This document shows, in pieces, positions 35,328-44,979 of a stretch of DNA of 64,000 nucleotides; position 1 is the stretch's first letter; every line of letters begins with the position of its first letter. This DNA is from Chitinophaga niabensis (GTDB lineage Bacteria; Bacteroidota; Bacteroidia; Chitinophagales; Chitinophagaceae). The translations under genes were made by a program, and so were the position numbers. The notes under the pieces were generated by a model. It was not told the origin of the DNA, searched no databases, and worked only from the letters and a program-made list of their open reading frames with translations. The DNA is taken from the NCBI RefSeq assembly GCF_039545795.1, contig NZ_CP154260.1, positions 1,927,001-1,991,000 on the forward strand. The letters run 5' to 3'.

Positions 35328-36800
35328 ATGGAAAAAGTCGATTATTTCGTACTGGCAGGATATTTTTTGCTTCTTATTATGATGGGGATCTGGGGATATA
35401 CAAAGATCAAATCTTCCGCCGATTTTTATACTGCCGGAGGTAAGCTGCCATGGTGGCTTTCAGGTATTTCACATCATGTATCCGGCTATAGCGGGGCCGT
35501 GTTTGTGGCTTATGCGGCTATTGCCTACAATTATGGTTTTACGCTGTATATCTGGTGGGCACTGAGTATTGCCATTGCGATGGTGGGTACTACTTTCCTG
35601 ATTGCTCCGCGCTGGGCAAGACTGAGAACTAAAACGAATATTCAATCCCCCACAGAATACCTGGCAGCCCGTTATAACTTACCTACGCAGCAGGTGATGG
35701 CATGGACGGGTGTTATTATTAAACTATTTGACGTGGGTGCAAAATGGGCATCTATTGGTATCCTGTTAAATGCATTTACGGGGCTTCCTATTAGTACGGG
35801 TATTGCAGTAACAGGAATGATCAGCATCTTTTATATTACGCTGGGTGGTTTGTGGGCAGATGTAGTGAACGATCTTGCTTCTTTTATGATACAGTTTGTG
35901 GCAGGGATCTTTATGCTGGTGATGGTGCTGACGCAGCTTGAGGATGGTTTTTCAGGGATCTTTACCATGTGGGACCGGTTGCCACCTTCGCATAGTGCTA
36001 TGTTTAACGGACCTTATTCTCCTTTGCTTGCTATCTCGTTTATGGTGATCTGCTTTTTCAGTTTCAGTGGCGGTACCTGGCATTTCGCTACGCGTTTCAT
36101 TTCATCCCCTTCAGGTTCGGATGCACGGAAAGCGGCCGGCCTTTCTACGTTATTATTTCTCATATGGCCACTGGTACTGTTTTTTCCAATGTTCGCTGCG
36201 CCGGTTTTCCTGAAAGATCTTCCCGATCCCACCCAGTCTTATGCATTAATGGCACTAAAATTCCTGCCGCACGGACTCCTTGGTCTGCTGCTGGCTTCTA
36301 TGTTCGGGAATACTCTGGCCATGACAGCGGCGGATGCGAATACTATTTCTGCGGTGATCACAAGAGATATATTACCGGTGTTCTATAAAAAGGCAAAGAA
36401 TTTTCAGCCGAAGAAAATGCTGGTGATGGCAAGGCTTACTACTTTCCTGTTTGTATTATGTACCCTCATCATTGCTTTTGAATCCGGCTCTTTTGGAGGT
36501 GTGCTGGGATTGATCATCAGCTGGTTCTCTTCACTTATCGGACCTACGGCAGTGCCGATGATCCTGGGGCTGTTGCCGGCTTTCAGACGAAGCGGGAGTG
36601 CAGCGGCTTTATTGTCTATCAGCGGAGGGCTGCTTACATTTGTTGCCACTAAACTCCTGTTGCCGGATAATATGGCTGTAGGGCTGGCCGCGCCTATTTC
36701 TGTATCACTGGTTATTTATATCTCGGCAGGGTTTTTCGTGGCCGGGAAAGTTAAACCGGAGGCGGAGGTGTTGCTTGATTCAATTAAAGAGGACAGTTGA
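35328..36800 (+). CDS. Sodium:solute symporter (SSS family)
   Basis: 490 aa with about 13 hydrophobic helices, the size of SSS/SLC5 symporters. Family signatures: FYTAGGKLPWWLSGISHHVSGYSGAVFV in the first helices, QSPTEYLAARYN, WTGVIIKLFDVGAKWASIGIL and the GGLWADVVNDLASFMIQF region. Inner-membrane Na+-driven uptake of sugars, sialic acids or similar. It starts 25 nt after the RidA-like gene and its stop overlaps the next gene by the ATGA pattern, so it is translationally coupled to the Gfo/Idh oxidoreductase. Substrate not assigned. Confidence 0.94.
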   Translation: MEKVDYFVLAGYFLLLIMMGIWGYTKIKSSADFYTAGGKLPWWLSGISHHVSGYSGAVFVAYAAIAYNYGFTLYIWWALSIAIAMVGTTFLIAPRWARLRTKTNIQSPTEYLAARYNLPTQQVMAWTGVIIKLFDVGAKWASIGILLNAFTGLPISTGIAVTGMISIFYITLGGLWADVVNDLASFMIQFVAGIFMLVMVLTQLEDGFSGIFTMWDRLPPSHSAMFNGPYSPLLAISFMVICFFSFSGGTWHFATRFISSPSGSDARKAAGLSTLLFLIWPLVLFFPMFAAPVFLKDLPDPTQSYALMALKFLPHGLLGLLLASMFGNTLAMTAADANTISAVITRDILPVFYKKAKNFQPKKMLVMARLTTFLFVLCTLIIAFESGSFGGVLGLIISWFSSLIGPTAVPMILGLLPAFRRSGSAAALLSISGGLLTFVATKLLLPDNMAVGLAAPISVSLVIYISAGFFVAGKVKPEAEVLLDSIKEDS

Positions 36801-37876
36801 TGATGAAAAAGCTATTACATATGCATAAAACTGAATTTGGTTTTGGTATTGTTGGCGCCGGTGCTATTTCCGGCATACATGCCAAAGCGATAGCCGCGAT
36901 CAGCGGAGCGAAGCTGGCAGGGATCTACAGTATCAACAGGAACAAAGCTGTTGCGTTTGCTGAAGAACATCCCTGTAAAGTGTTTGATACACTGGAAGAG
37001 ATGGTGAACGATCCTGAGATCGACATCGTTTGCATCTGCACGCCATCCGGCATACATATGGAACCTGCGTTGAAGGCCATAGAGGCCGGTAAACATTGTC
37101 TGATAGAAAAACCGCTGGAAATTACACCGGAGCGTTGTGACATGATCATCGAGGCTGCAGAAAAAGCAGGTGTGATAGTAGCGGTGGTGTTCCCTTCCCG
37201 GTTTCATGAAGCGAGCAGGCACATCAGGGAAGCCATGGATGCCGGCAGATGCGGGCCAATAGTATTTGGCGATGTGGATGTAAAATGGAGCAGGAGTGAA
37301 GCATATTATCAAAGTGCACAATGGCGTGGGACCTGGCAGTTTGATGGTGGCGGGGCATTGATGAACCAGGGGATCCATTCGGTGGACCTGTTGCAATGGT
37401 ACATGGGGCCTGTGGAAGCGGTACAGGCCATGACGGCTAACAGGCGGCACAAAGAGATTGAGGTGGAAGATACGGTCACTGCTATTGTACGGTTTGCCAG
37501 CGGAGCGCTGGGTACTATAGAATGTTCTACAGCAGCTTATCCCGGAGCGTTAAAACGTTTGGAGATCACAGGCACGGCGGGTACTATCATCATGGAAGAA
37601 AGCAGTTTGCTGAAGTGGGAGCTGGAGAACGAAACACCGGAGGATCTAAGGATTAAAAATGCCATCACTGGCGAACATACTTCTACGGGTGGTGCAGCAG
37701 ATCCTAAAGCAATCAGTTATGCGGGGCATCAGTACCAGATGGAGGACCTCATCCATGCTATCAGAACAGGTGGGCAACCATTGGTAGATGGGAGAGAGGG
37801 GCGTAAGTCGGTAGAGATAGTAACGGCGATATATGAAAGTGCGAGAACGGGGCAGCTGGTGAAGTTGCCTTTGTGA
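36800..37876 (+). CDS. Gfo/Idh/MocA-family oxidoreductase
   Basis: 358 aa. ATG 36800 overlaps the symporter TGA (ATGA); ATG 36803 is an alternative. Rossmann motif FGIVGAGAISGIHAKAIAAI, ICTPSGIHMEPALKAIEAGKHCLIEKPLEIT with the canonical EKP catalytic Lys, and QFDGGGALMNQGIHSVDLLQWYMG in the substrate half with its conserved His. NAD(P)-dependent sugar or inositol dehydrogenase in the cytoplasm. Last gene of the RidA-symporter operon, consistent with oxidation of an imported sugar. The next gene, an AraC regulator, is convergent. Confidence 0.95.
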   Translation: MMKKLLHMHKTEFGFGIVGAGAISGIHAKAIAAISGAKLAGIYSINRNKAVAFAEEHPCKVFDTLEEMVNDPEIDIVCICTPSGIHMEPALKAIEAGKHCLIEKPLEITPERCDMIIEAAEKAGVIVAVVFPSRFHEASRHIREAMDAGRCGPIVFGDVDVKWSRSEAYYQSAQWRGTWQFDGGGALMNQGIHSVDLLQWYMGPVEAVQAMTANRRHKEIEVEDTVTAIVRFASGALGTIECSTAAYPGALKRLEITGTAGTIIMEESSLLKWELENETPEDLRIKNAITGEHTSTGGAADPKAISYAGHQYQMEDLIHAIRTGGQPLVDGREGRKSVEIVTAIYESARTGQLVKLPL

Positions 37877-37900
37877 GGCTTTTATAATAAAAAGGATTAT

Positions 37901-38809
37901 TTAATTAAACGAGTTCCTGAACGCCAGCGGAGATGTATTTGTTTTGTTCTTGAATAACTTATTAAAGGACTGTGGATGCTCAAAGCCCAGGCTATAGGCT
38001 ATTTCACTCACAGACAAAGAGGTGGTAGACAATATTTCCTTTGCCTTTTCAATCAATTGATGATGGATATGCTGCTGGGTATTCATACCGGTAACAGAAC
38101 GTAACATGTCGCTCAGGTAGTTGGGGGAAACATGCAGCTGCTCGGAAATGTATTGTACTGTAGGAAGACCTTGCAGGCTTACCTGGTCGCCATTGAAGTA
38201 ATCAGCCAGTAATTCTTCCAGCTGCGCCAGCAGGTCATTGTTGGCATTCTTGCGGGTGATGAACTGCCTGTTATAGAACCGGTCGCAGTAATTAAGTAAT
38301 ACGGCTATCTGCGAAACGATCACATTCTGGCTGTAGTTATCAATGGGGGAGTTGTATTCCTGTTGTATATTCCTGATAATGCCGGTAAGGGTATCTTCTT
38401 CTTTTTCGGAAAGGTGCAGTGCCTCATTTACGGCATAGGAGAAGAAGCCGTATTCCCTGATGTTTTTGGCCAGGGGATAACCTTTGAGGAAGCTGGGGTG
38501 CAGGAGCAGCCACCATCCTTCCAGGCGAAGGTTTGGATCCGTTTCGGTAGTGATCACCTGCCCCGGAGAGAAGAAGGTCATAATGCCATTGTCAAAATCA
38601 TAATAGCGCTGGCCGTATTTCATCTTACCTGAAAAGTTCTTTTTGATGGAGATACAGTAAAAATCATACGCTACAGTACCCAGGCTATCACTCATATAAC
38701 ATTTCACATCGTCAAAATCCACCACGCTTATCAGCGGATGCGCAGGGCCGGGAACTTCCAGGATGCGGTGTACTTCCGAAATGGATATTCTGTGCGGATC
38801 TTTTTTCAT
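37901..38809 (-). CDS. AraC-family regulator
   Basis: 302 aa from ATG 38809; a TTG at 38818 is in frame but less likely. The N-terminal 190 residues are a cupin-like sensor (DFYCISIKKNFSGKMKYGQRYYDFDNGIMTFFSPGQV). The C-terminus has the two AraC HTH motifs: LPTVQYISEQLHVSPNYLSDMLRSVTG and SVSEIAYSLGFEHPQSFNKLFKNKTN. It directly follows the alcohol dehydrogenase gene on the same strand (11 nt after its stop), so the pair is probably one transcript and the regulator may control that dehydrogenase. Related Bacteroidota regulators respond to small aldehydes or aromatic compounds; the ligand here is unknown. Confidence 0.93.
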   Translation of the reverse strand: MKKDPHRISISEVHRILEVPGPAHPLISVVDFDDVKCYMSDSLGTVAYDFYCISIKKNFSGKMKYGQRYYDFDNGIMTFFSPGQVITTETDPNLRLEGWWLLLHPSFLKGYPLAKNIREYGFFSYAVNEALHLSEKEEDTLTGIIRNIQQEYNSPIDNYSQNVIVSQIAVLLNYCDRFYNRQFITRKNANNDLLAQLEELLADYFNGDQVSLQGLPTVQYISEQLHVSPNYLSDMLRSVTGMNTQQHIHHQLIEKAKEILSTTSLSVSEIAYSLGFEHPQSFNKLFKNKTNTSPLAFRNSFN

Positions 38810-38820
38810 GTCTTTCAAAT

Positions 38821-39861
38821 TTAACCAATTGTGGCCACATCTATCACAAAGCGGTAACGCACATCCCCTTTCAGCATTCGTTCAAAAGCTGTATGGATAT
38901 CTTTTATATCTATGATCTCTACATCGGAAACAATGTTGTTTTCTGCACAATAGTCCAGCATTTCCTGGAGCTGATCTAATCCGCCAACGCCGGAACCTGC
39001 TACTACTTTGTTCCCGGCTATAATACCAAATGGAGGGATCACATAAGGTTCTGCCGGTGCCCCAACACAAATGTGCACACCATTTGTCTTTAACAGGGAA
39101 AGGTAGAGATTGATATCATGCGGAGCGGAAACGGTATCGAGAATGAAATCAAAAGACGACTTCACGGCATCCAGTTGTGCAGGATCTTTGGTCACCACAA
39201 AGTGATGTGCGCCGAGGGACATTGCATCTTCTCTTTTGGACTCGGAGGTACTGAGGATGGTAACCTCTGCGCCAAAGGCTACACCGAATTTCACTGCCAT
39301 ATGCCCTAAACCGCCAAGGCCCACTACTGCCAGTTTATGGCCTTTGCCTACTTTCCAGTTACGTAAAGGAGAATAAGTGGTGATACCGGCACAAAGCAAA
39401 GGGGCTATGCCTGCAAGGGGGAGTTTTTCGGAAACCCTGAGTACAAATTCCTCCCGTACCACAATATTGTTTGCGTAGCCACCATAAGTGGGCAGGCCGT
39501 CTTTACCAATGAAATTATACGTTTGCACCCCTGTTGGGCAAAATTGTTCCTTGTGGTTGCGGCAGTTCTCACATTCCAGGCAGGCATCTACCATCACACT
39601 AACACCTACCAGTTCGCCGGTTTTGAACTTTTTGACGTGTGCCCCCGCCTGGCGGATCCTGCCAACTATCTCATGACCAGGCACCATGGGGAAGATCCCG
39701 GGGAACCAGTCGTTTTTAATGGCATGGAGATCAGAATGGCATACGCCACAATACAGGATGTCTATCAGTACATCATGCGCGCCCACTTCCCGGCGTTCAA
39801 AATCCCAGGGGGCTAAATCTGTTTCGACCGACTGAGCGGCATATCCTTTTGATTGTATCAT
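38821..39861 (-). CDS. Zinc-dependent NAD(P) alcohol dehydrogenase (cinnamyl-alcohol/YahK type)
   Basis: 346 aa, full-length medium-chain dehydrogenase. Catalytic zinc site: YCGVCHSDLH and PGHEIVGRI; structural zinc Cys cluster CLECENCRNHKEQFC; NADP-binding GLGGLGHMAVKFGVAFGAEV. The CAD/YahK subgroup reduces aldehydes such as cinnamaldehyde-like or aliphatic substrates with NADPH. Cytoplasmic. Followed 11 nt later by an AraC regulator on the same strand and divergent from the TonB receptor gene across 184 nt. Confidence 0.96.
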   Translation of the reverse strand: MIQSKGYAAQSVETDLAPWDFERREVGAHDVLIDILYCGVCHSDLHAIKNDWFPGIFPMVPGHEIVGRIRQAGAHVKKFKTGELVGVSVMVDACLECENCRNHKEQFCPTGVQTYNFIGKDGLPTYGGYANNIVVREEFVLRVSEKLPLAGIAPLLCAGITTYSPLRNWKVGKGHKLAVVGLGGLGHMAVKFGVAFGAEVTILSTSESKREDAMSLGAHHFVVTKDPAQLDAVKSSFDFILDTVSAPHDINLYLSLLKTNGVHICVGAPAEPYVIPPFGIIAGNKVVAGSGVGGLDQLQEMLDYCAENNIVSDVEIIDIKDIHTAFERMLKGDVRYRFVIDVATIG

Positions 39862-40045
39862 ACAGCAAAGGTGCTGTAGTGCAGGAAGATAAAAGTAGCC
39901 ATATCCCTTATACCTGTATCCAAAATGAGGTAAGCCATCATGGTCATGTTAACGTCATTTTCCCCTTTTGATCAAAGAATTTCCGCATTGCGAAAACGGT
40001 TCCTTTTTTGTCAGCCCAATTTTGCAGCTTAAATAGTTCAATCTG

Positions 40046-42436
40046 ATGATCAAAAGGCTACTTTTTCTTATCTCTTTCCTATTCTCTGTTACAGCACTTT
40101 TTGCGCAAGCCACCGGGTCTGTTAAAGGTAAACTCATTACCAGCGATGGTCAGCCGGGTGCTTATGTAACTGTAAGGATAGACCGCACCAACAAGGGTGC
40201 TATCAGTAATGAGAAAGGCGAATACATAATTAAGAACGTAAAGCCAGGTAACTGGACGTTGAAGATATCTGCTGTGGATGCCATTGCGCAGGACCAGGCA
40301 GTAACGGTTGTGGCGGGCCAGACGGCTACAGCGGATTTTGTACTGAATGCGAATGCTGCGCAATTGCATGAAGTGATTGTAGCAGATAAAGCTTCCAGAA
40401 GGGAAAGCAGGAGTACGGCTAAAATGCCGCTAAAGAACCTGGAGAATCCCCAGGTATATAATGCCGTTTCTTCCGAGATCATGAAGCAGCAGGGAATCAC
40501 CAGTTTCGACGATGCTTTGCGGAACGTTCCCGGTATCACAAGAACCTGGGAATCTACAGGCAGGGCAAATGATGGTGCTTCTTATTTCGCCCTGAGGGGT
40601 TTTGATGCACAGCCTGTTCTGATCAATGGTTTACCTGGTTTAACAAGCGGTAACCTGGATCCTGCAGGTGTAGAAGAAATACAGGTAATGAAAGGCCCCT
40701 CCGGCACATTGTTCGGGGGCAGCTTTTACAGTTATGGCGGTATTATCAATACCATCACCAAAAAACCTTACTACAATTTTGGTGGCGAAGTAGCATACAA
40801 CATCGGCAGCTTTGATCTGCACAGGTTAACGGTAGATGTAAACACCCCTTTGAGTAAAACGAAGAAGATCGCTATGCGCGTAAATGCTGCTTTGCATACA
40901 GAAGGCAGTTTCCAGGATGCAGGTGAAAGGAAATCTTTTTACATCGCACCTTCTTTTGTTTATGAAGTGAACAACAGGCTGTCGTTTCACCTGTTGGTGG
41001 AAGTACTGAATGAGAAGAAAGCTGCACCAGCGATCTTTTTCCATTCAGACAGGTTAAATCCTCTTGAATATAAAAACCTGCAGGAGCTGAACCTCAATAA
41101 CAAACTATCTTTCACCAGCAATGATCTTACGATCAAAAATCCCCGCACCAATGTGCAGGCGCAAATGCTGTATAAATTATCTCAGCAGTGGAGTTCCCAA
41201 ACGGTGGTTTCCTATGGCAGAACAAAGTCTGACGGGATCTATACTTATATATGGGATTATACGACAGGAGATAATTGGTTCGGGCAGGACTTCCACAACG
41301 AAGACCAGACCATACAAACTATCGATATCCAGCAGAACTTCAATGGCGATTTCAAGATCGGTAACATGCGGAACCGTTTAGTAGTGGGTCTGGATTATTA
41401 TCACCGTAATATTAAAGACAATGGTTCAGGATGGGTAACCGGAAGGAATATTTCACCACAGGGTGATGTAATGGCCGTTGATCCGTATCCTGCGCCTGTA
41501 CCTTTAAACAGGTATTCAATTGATACGCTGTTAGCTGCTTCCGGAACACAGTTCAGTCAAATAAAAAACGGTTCTTATGCTGCTTATTTTTCCAACGTTT
41601 TGAACCTTACGCCTGCTCTGGCAATGATGGTGAGCTTAAGGGCTGATTATTTTGATTCCAAAGATAATTTCTCGCAATTTGCCTTGTCTCCTAAGTTTGG
41701 TGTGGTGTATCAACCTATCCTTGATAAGGTATCTATCTTCGCAAACTATATGAATGCGTTCATCAATGTGGCTCCGCAGGATGTACATGACGAGAATGAT
41801 CAAAAGATAGGTACAAGGTCATTTAAACCTGAACGTGCCAATCAATGGGAAGGTGGTGTGAAAGCGAATTTGCTGAACGATAAATTACAGGCTACTGTTT
41901 CTGTATACAATATTAAAGTAAGTGACAGGGTTATTCCTGCTGACCCTAATGGCGATAGCCGCCAGATCGGTGCTGTGCGCAGCAAAGGGATTGAGTTTGA
42001 TCTCAATGCGAATCCCTGCCCGGGGCTTAACCTGATTGCAGGTTATAGCTATAACCAGATAAAGGTGATTGAAGGCGGAACTCCTCCTGATTATTTTTAT
42101 GCTGAAGTGGGTAGAAGTCCTGGTGGCCAGGGGCCTCAGAACCTCGCCAACGTATGGGCTACCTATAAGTTTACGAATGGTGTGCTAAAGAACTTTGGTC
42201 TTGGCCTTGGTGGAAACTATGGTAGTACTTACAGGGTGATCGATAACAGCAAAACAGGTACTTTTGATCTACCATCTTATGCAGTGCTGAACGGAGGCGT
42301 GTTCTATAACGCGAAGAAGTTCAGGGTATCGGTGAATGTTAATAACATAACTGACGAAACTTATTACACAGGTTATTGGTCTGTGAACCCGCAGAAGCCG
42401 GCGAATTTTGTGGCGAGTGCAGCTTTCAAATTCTAA
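40046..42436 (+). CDS. TonB-dependent siderophore-type receptor with CarboxypepD_reg domain
   Basis: 796 aa. Signal peptide to LFAQ, then a CarboxypepD_reg-like domain (SVKGKLITSDGQPGAYVTVRI, about 25-110) and a plug (SFDDALRNVPGITRTWESTGR, YFALRGFDAQPVLINGLPGL, VEEIQVMKGPSGTLFGG). The 22-strand barrel shows FhuA-type features such as LRADYFDSKDNFSQFALSPKFGVVYQP and NQWEGGVKANLL, and ends in Phe (SAAFKF). Such receptors import ferric siderophores or similar chelates. The gene stands alone, divergent from the dehydrogenase, with a terminator after it. No Fur box was clear to me upstream. Confidence 0.94.
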   Translation: MIKRLLFLISFLFSVTALFAQATGSVKGKLITSDGQPGAYVTVRIDRTNKGAISNEKGEYIIKNVKPGNWTLKISAVDAIAQDQAVTVVAGQTATADFVLNANAAQLHEVIVADKASRRESRSTAKMPLKNLENPQVYNAVSSEIMKQQGITSFDDALRNVPGITRTWESTGRANDGASYFALRGFDAQPVLINGLPGLTSGNLDPAGVEEIQVMKGPSGTLFGGSFYSYGGIINTITKKPYYNFGGEVAYNIGSFDLHRLTVDVNTPLSKTKKIAMRVNAALHTEGSFQDAGERKSFYIAPSFVYEVNNRLSFHLLVEVLNEKKAAPAIFFHSDRLNPLEYKNLQELNLNNKLSFTSNDLTIKNPRTNVQAQMLYKLSQQWSSQTVVSYGRTKSDGIYTYIWDYTTGDNWFGQDFHNEDQTIQTIDIQQNFNGDFKIGNMRNRLVVGLDYYHRNIKDNGSGWVTGRNISPQGDVMAVDPYPAPVPLNRYSIDTLLAASGTQFSQIKNGSYAAYFSNVLNLTPALAMMVSLRADYFDSKDNFSQFALSPKFGVVYQPILDKVSIFANYMNAFINVAPQDVHDENDQKIGTRSFKPERANQWEGGVKANLLNDKLQATVSVYNIKVSDRVIPADPNGDSRQIGAVRSKGIEFDLNANPCPGLNLIAGYSYNQIKVIEGGTPPDYFYAEVGRSPGGQGPQNLANVWATYKFTNGVLKNFGLGLGGNYGSTYRVIDNSKTGTFDLPSYAVLNGGVFYNAKKFRVSVNVNNITDETYYTGYWSVNPQKPANFVASAAFKF

Positions 42437-42440
42437 AGAA

Positions 42441-42469
42441 AAAAGGCAGACCATCACGGTCTGCCTTTT
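42441..42469. terminator. Bidirectional Rho-independent terminator
   Basis: AAAAGGCAGACC (42441-42452), loop ATCAC, GGTCTGCCTTTT (42458-42469), with T-runs on both strands. It serves the TonB receptor on + and the VOC protein gene on -. Confidence 0.93.
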
Positions 42470-42477
42470 TTAATTTA

Positions 42478-42867
42478 TCAGCAGTATAATACATTCCAGC
42501 GGTGCCCATCCGGATCTGCAAAAGCCATGTTATACATGTTGCCCTGGATCTCCTGCGCTTCAGAGAATACAGTGCCGCCGGCTTTTTTTACTTTCTGCGC
42601 CCATTCATTCACTTCCTCTCTGCTTTCTGCAGAAAGGCTGAAAATTATTTCGGCACTTTTCTTTGTATCTGGTATAGCGCTTTCCGTAGCCGTTTTAAAT
42701 TGTTCTTCCTGGAAGAAATTAATGATGAATTTATTCTCCGCAATAATAAAGCTGACTATTTCAGCTGTTCTGTCGCCATTGGGTGTAAAACCCAGCGCCA
42801 GGAAAAATTCATTGGTGCGCTCTATGTCTTTTACCGGGAGATTGGCCCAGACCATTTTTGTTTTCAT
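42478..42867 (-). CDS. VOC-family (glyoxalase/bleomycin-resistance-like) protein
   Basis: 129 aa, one complete vicinal-oxygen-chelate domain: MVWANLPVKDIERTNEFFLALGF at the start, then PDGHRWNVLYC at the end. The His/Glu metal positions are only partly recognisable, and the N-terminal WANLPVKD lacks the usual His. Cytoplasmic. It follows the GyrI-like gene by 13 nt on the minus strand, and the AraC gene further upstream points to a small regulated operon. Members of this loosely annotated group are often called lactoylglutathione lyase-like; the activity is not known. Confidence 0.9.
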   Translation of the reverse strand: MKTKMVWANLPVKDIERTNEFFLALGFTPNGDRTAEIVSFIIAENKFIINFFQEEQFKTATESAIPDTKKSAEIIFSLSAESREEVNEWAQKVKKAGGTVFSEAQEIQGNMYNMAFADPDGHRWNVLYC

Positions 42868-42880
42868 AACTATGGTGTTT

Positions 42881-43291
42881 TTATTTTTCCAGCCTGATCA
42901 TACATTTCACATCCTTATCGTTCAAATACCATTCCACACAATATCCCTGGGGATCTAAACCCGGTTGTTCCAGCAGTTTGTCGAATGCCCTTCCTATGCT
43001 TTGGATGTCCTTTATATAGTTCTTAACAACAATCTGGATGTACTTGCCTTTTTTGATGATGAGGGTATCGCATTTGTATTGCTCTGCCTCTCCCTGGAAG
43101 GTTTCTTCGGTAGCTGCTCTGTAAACAATCTCTCCGCCGTTCTCAGGGCGGGATATGCCAAAGTATCCCCTTTTTGTGGAAAAGGGCACCATGCTGTGCA
43201 GTTGTTCATGTGCTGCCAGCACGCCCTCTGGAAAGGAAGTTGCTGTTACATAAAAGACCTTAATGTCTTTCTCTAAGAATGAGGTTTCCAT
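42881..43291 (-). CDS. GyrI-like / effector-binding-domain-type small protein
   Basis: 136 aa from ATG 43291 (METSFLEKDIKVFYVTATSFP). The sequence reads as a single beta-alpha sandwich: FSTKRGYFGISRPENGGEIVYRAA, GEAEQYKCDTLIIKKGKYIQIVV and CVEWYLNDKDVKCMIRL at the C-terminus. Comparable Bacteroidota proteins are often annotated as transcriptional regulator or GyrI-like without evidence. No HTH is visible, so a direct regulator role is doubtful; it may bind small molecules. It is between the AraC gene (111-nt gap upstream) and the VOC gene (13-nt gap). Confidence 0.78.
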   Translation of the reverse strand: METSFLEKDIKVFYVTATSFPEGVLAAHEQLHSMVPFSTKRGYFGISRPENGGEIVYRAATEETFQGEAEQYKCDTLIIKKGKYIQIVVKNYIKDIQSIGRAFDKLLEQPGLDPQGYCVEWYLNDKDVKCMIRLEK

Positions 43292-43402
43292 GCTATGCCT
43301 TGTTTTATTTGCCTTGTAAAAGTAGGCCAGGGGGAAAAAACGGCTGTGGGTGAGAAGCGACATTTTTGGGGGTAATTGCGACAGGTTAAGGCCTGGATCT
43401 AT

Positions 43403-44236
43403 TCAAAAATAGATATGCCGCCGGGTTTGAAGCAGTGGATGCGCGGTAATTGTATTTTCGGGTATGATTATATGTTTTTTTAATACGTCTTTTGGGGTGT
43501 AACCTGTAAAGGATCTAAAATCCCTGGTGTAATGTGACTGATCCGCATACCCTAATGAATAGGCTATGTCAGAAAGCTTTTCAAATTTGTTTATATGCAG
43601 TAGTTGCAGTGATTTTTGAAATTTCAGCACCCGTATAAAAGTTCCCAGGTGAATACCTGCCCTCTCTTTGAATCTTCTCTGAAATTGTCTTTTGGAGATA
43701 TTGTATTCTTTGTAGAGGAAATTAATGTTGATATCATTCACCCTTTTTTGTATCGTGGAGATGCTGTCTTCAATAAGTTTATCAGTTTTGCCATAACGGC
43801 TAAGCGTTTTCCAGAAAAAGGCAGAAAGGTATTCTTTGATTTTTAAAGGATGCTGCAGGTTCAATAGTACTTCATTGATCTTATATCCCGCCAGGTCGTC
43901 AAGATCAACAAAGCCATCTGCGATCAGGTCTGCATCAATTTTGAAAATTTCTTTAACAGCATGGATCTTAAAAAATACTCCAAATACTGATACGGCGCCA
44001 TGGATGTAGTTTATGAAAGGAGCTGAACTTTGTCCATATAGAAACCCAACCGGTAATAAATTACCATTTTCTTCACTGATGGCGGATCTGCCATTTCTCT
44101 GCTGAAATATTAAACCATGTTTTCCATCTGGAATGAGTTTTACTCTTTTAATGTCAGTAATTCCGGTTTCTTCGCTGGTATACCAGAAGAATTCAATGTA
44201 ATTACTGAGATAATATGGGGGCTGAAGGATAACCAT
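43403..44236 (-). CDS. AraC-family regulator (DUF6597-type N-terminus)
   Basis: 277 aa. The N-terminus LQPPYYLSNYIEFFWYTSE, IPDGKHGLIFQ and GFLYGQSSAPFINYIHGAVSVFGVFF match the DUF6597 sensor seen in many Bacteroidota AraC proteins. The C-terminal HTH_18 region holds FLYKEYNISKRQFQRRFKERAG and KLSDIAYSLGYADQSHYTRDFRSFTGYTP. It is divergent from the GNAT gene (131 nt) and upstream of the GyrI-like and VOC genes on its own strand, which are likely targets. Confidence 0.94.
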   Translation of the reverse strand: MVILQPPYYLSNYIEFFWYTSEETGITDIKRVKLIPDGKHGLIFQQRNGRSAISEENGNLLPVGFLYGQSSAPFINYIHGAVSVFGVFFKIHAVKEIFKIDADLIADGFVDLDDLAGYKINEVLLNLQHPLKIKEYLSAFFWKTLSRYGKTDKLIEDSISTIQKRVNDININFLYKEYNISKRQFQRRFKERAGIHLGTFIRVLKFQKSLQLLHINKFEKLSDIAYSLGYADQSHYTRDFRSFTGYTPKDVLKKHIIIPENTITAHPLLQTRRHIYF

Positions 44237-44367
44237 TGCCTGCGAATTTCAGGAAAATTGCAGGATTTGCAAAGAATGCCCCAAAAGAAGGAAACAGGTG
44301 TGCATCCCGGCCAATTATGTCGCTTTCATTCTATTTTCGTGAGATCTGTCAACTTAATTTTGTCAAT

Positions 44368-44976
44368 ATGGATATGAAGATAATAGGGCCCGACCCGGGG
44401 AATATTCCCGAGGCCGCATCAGTTGTTGCGCAGGCTATGTTGCGTAATCCGCTGCATCTGGCTGTTTTTGGCGCTGCGGATGAGAAAGCTGAGCAGATGC
44501 AAACCCGCATGTTTATTGAAGTGCTTCAATTACCACAGTGCAATCTCTTTACGGCATGGAAAGATGGCCGGATAGTAGGACTGATGAATTATTATGCTCC
44601 AGGCTGCTGCCAGATACCACCCCTAAAAACACTGGGGATGTTGCCTTCGATGTTTGGCATTTTAGGCTACAGGCTTCCGGGGGTATTGAAATGGAAAGCT
44701 AACTGGGCTAAACATGATCCAAAGGAAAGGCATCTCCATTTTGGCCCGCTGGGGGTATTGCCAGCTATGCAGGGGAATGGGATCGGTTCTGCGTTGCTTG
44801 AACGGTTCTGCCTGATTGCAGATTCAGGTAAGGAGGCGGCATACCTGGAAACAGATAAGATAGAGAATGTTGCACTGTACGAAAAATACGGCTTCCGGGT
44901 AGTGGCTGTAGATACGCTATCAGGCGTAAAGAACTGGTTTATGTGGAGAGATGCTTTAACAAATGGAAATAAATAA
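44368..44976 (+). CDS. GNAT-family N-acetyltransferase
   Basis: 202 aa from ATG 44368; ATG 44374 is an alternative. Longer in-frame starts are rejected because they extend into the divergent promoter region. Acetyl-CoA-binding motif A is GVLPAMQGNGIGSALLERFC, and the late LETDKIENVALYEKYGFRVV is the typical GNAT motif B. Transfers an acetyl group to an amine of an unknown small molecule or protein. Followed after 3 nt by the first RibD/DHFR-like gene on the same strand, so both form an operon. Confidence 0.93.
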   Translation: MDMKIIGPDPGNIPEAASVVAQAMLRNPLHLAVFGAADEKAEQMQTRMFIEVLQLPQCNLFTAWKDGRIVGLMNYYAPGCCQIPPLKTLGMLPSMFGILGYRLPGVLKWKANWAKHDPKERHLHFGPLGVLPAMQGNGIGSALLERFCLIADSGKEAAYLETDKIENVALYEKYGFRVVAVDTLSGVKNWFMWRDALTNGNK

Positions 44977-44979
44977 CTT

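Noticed and set aside
39862..40045. Fur box or promoter before the siderophore-type receptor
   Set aside because: The only TAnnTTTG-like string (CAATTTTG, 40017-40024) deviates at the first base and has no TTG at the right distance; no Fur palindrome was clear.
44236..44367. Longer start for the GNAT gene
   Set aside because: It would run to the start codon of the divergent AraC gene and adds sequence without GNAT features.
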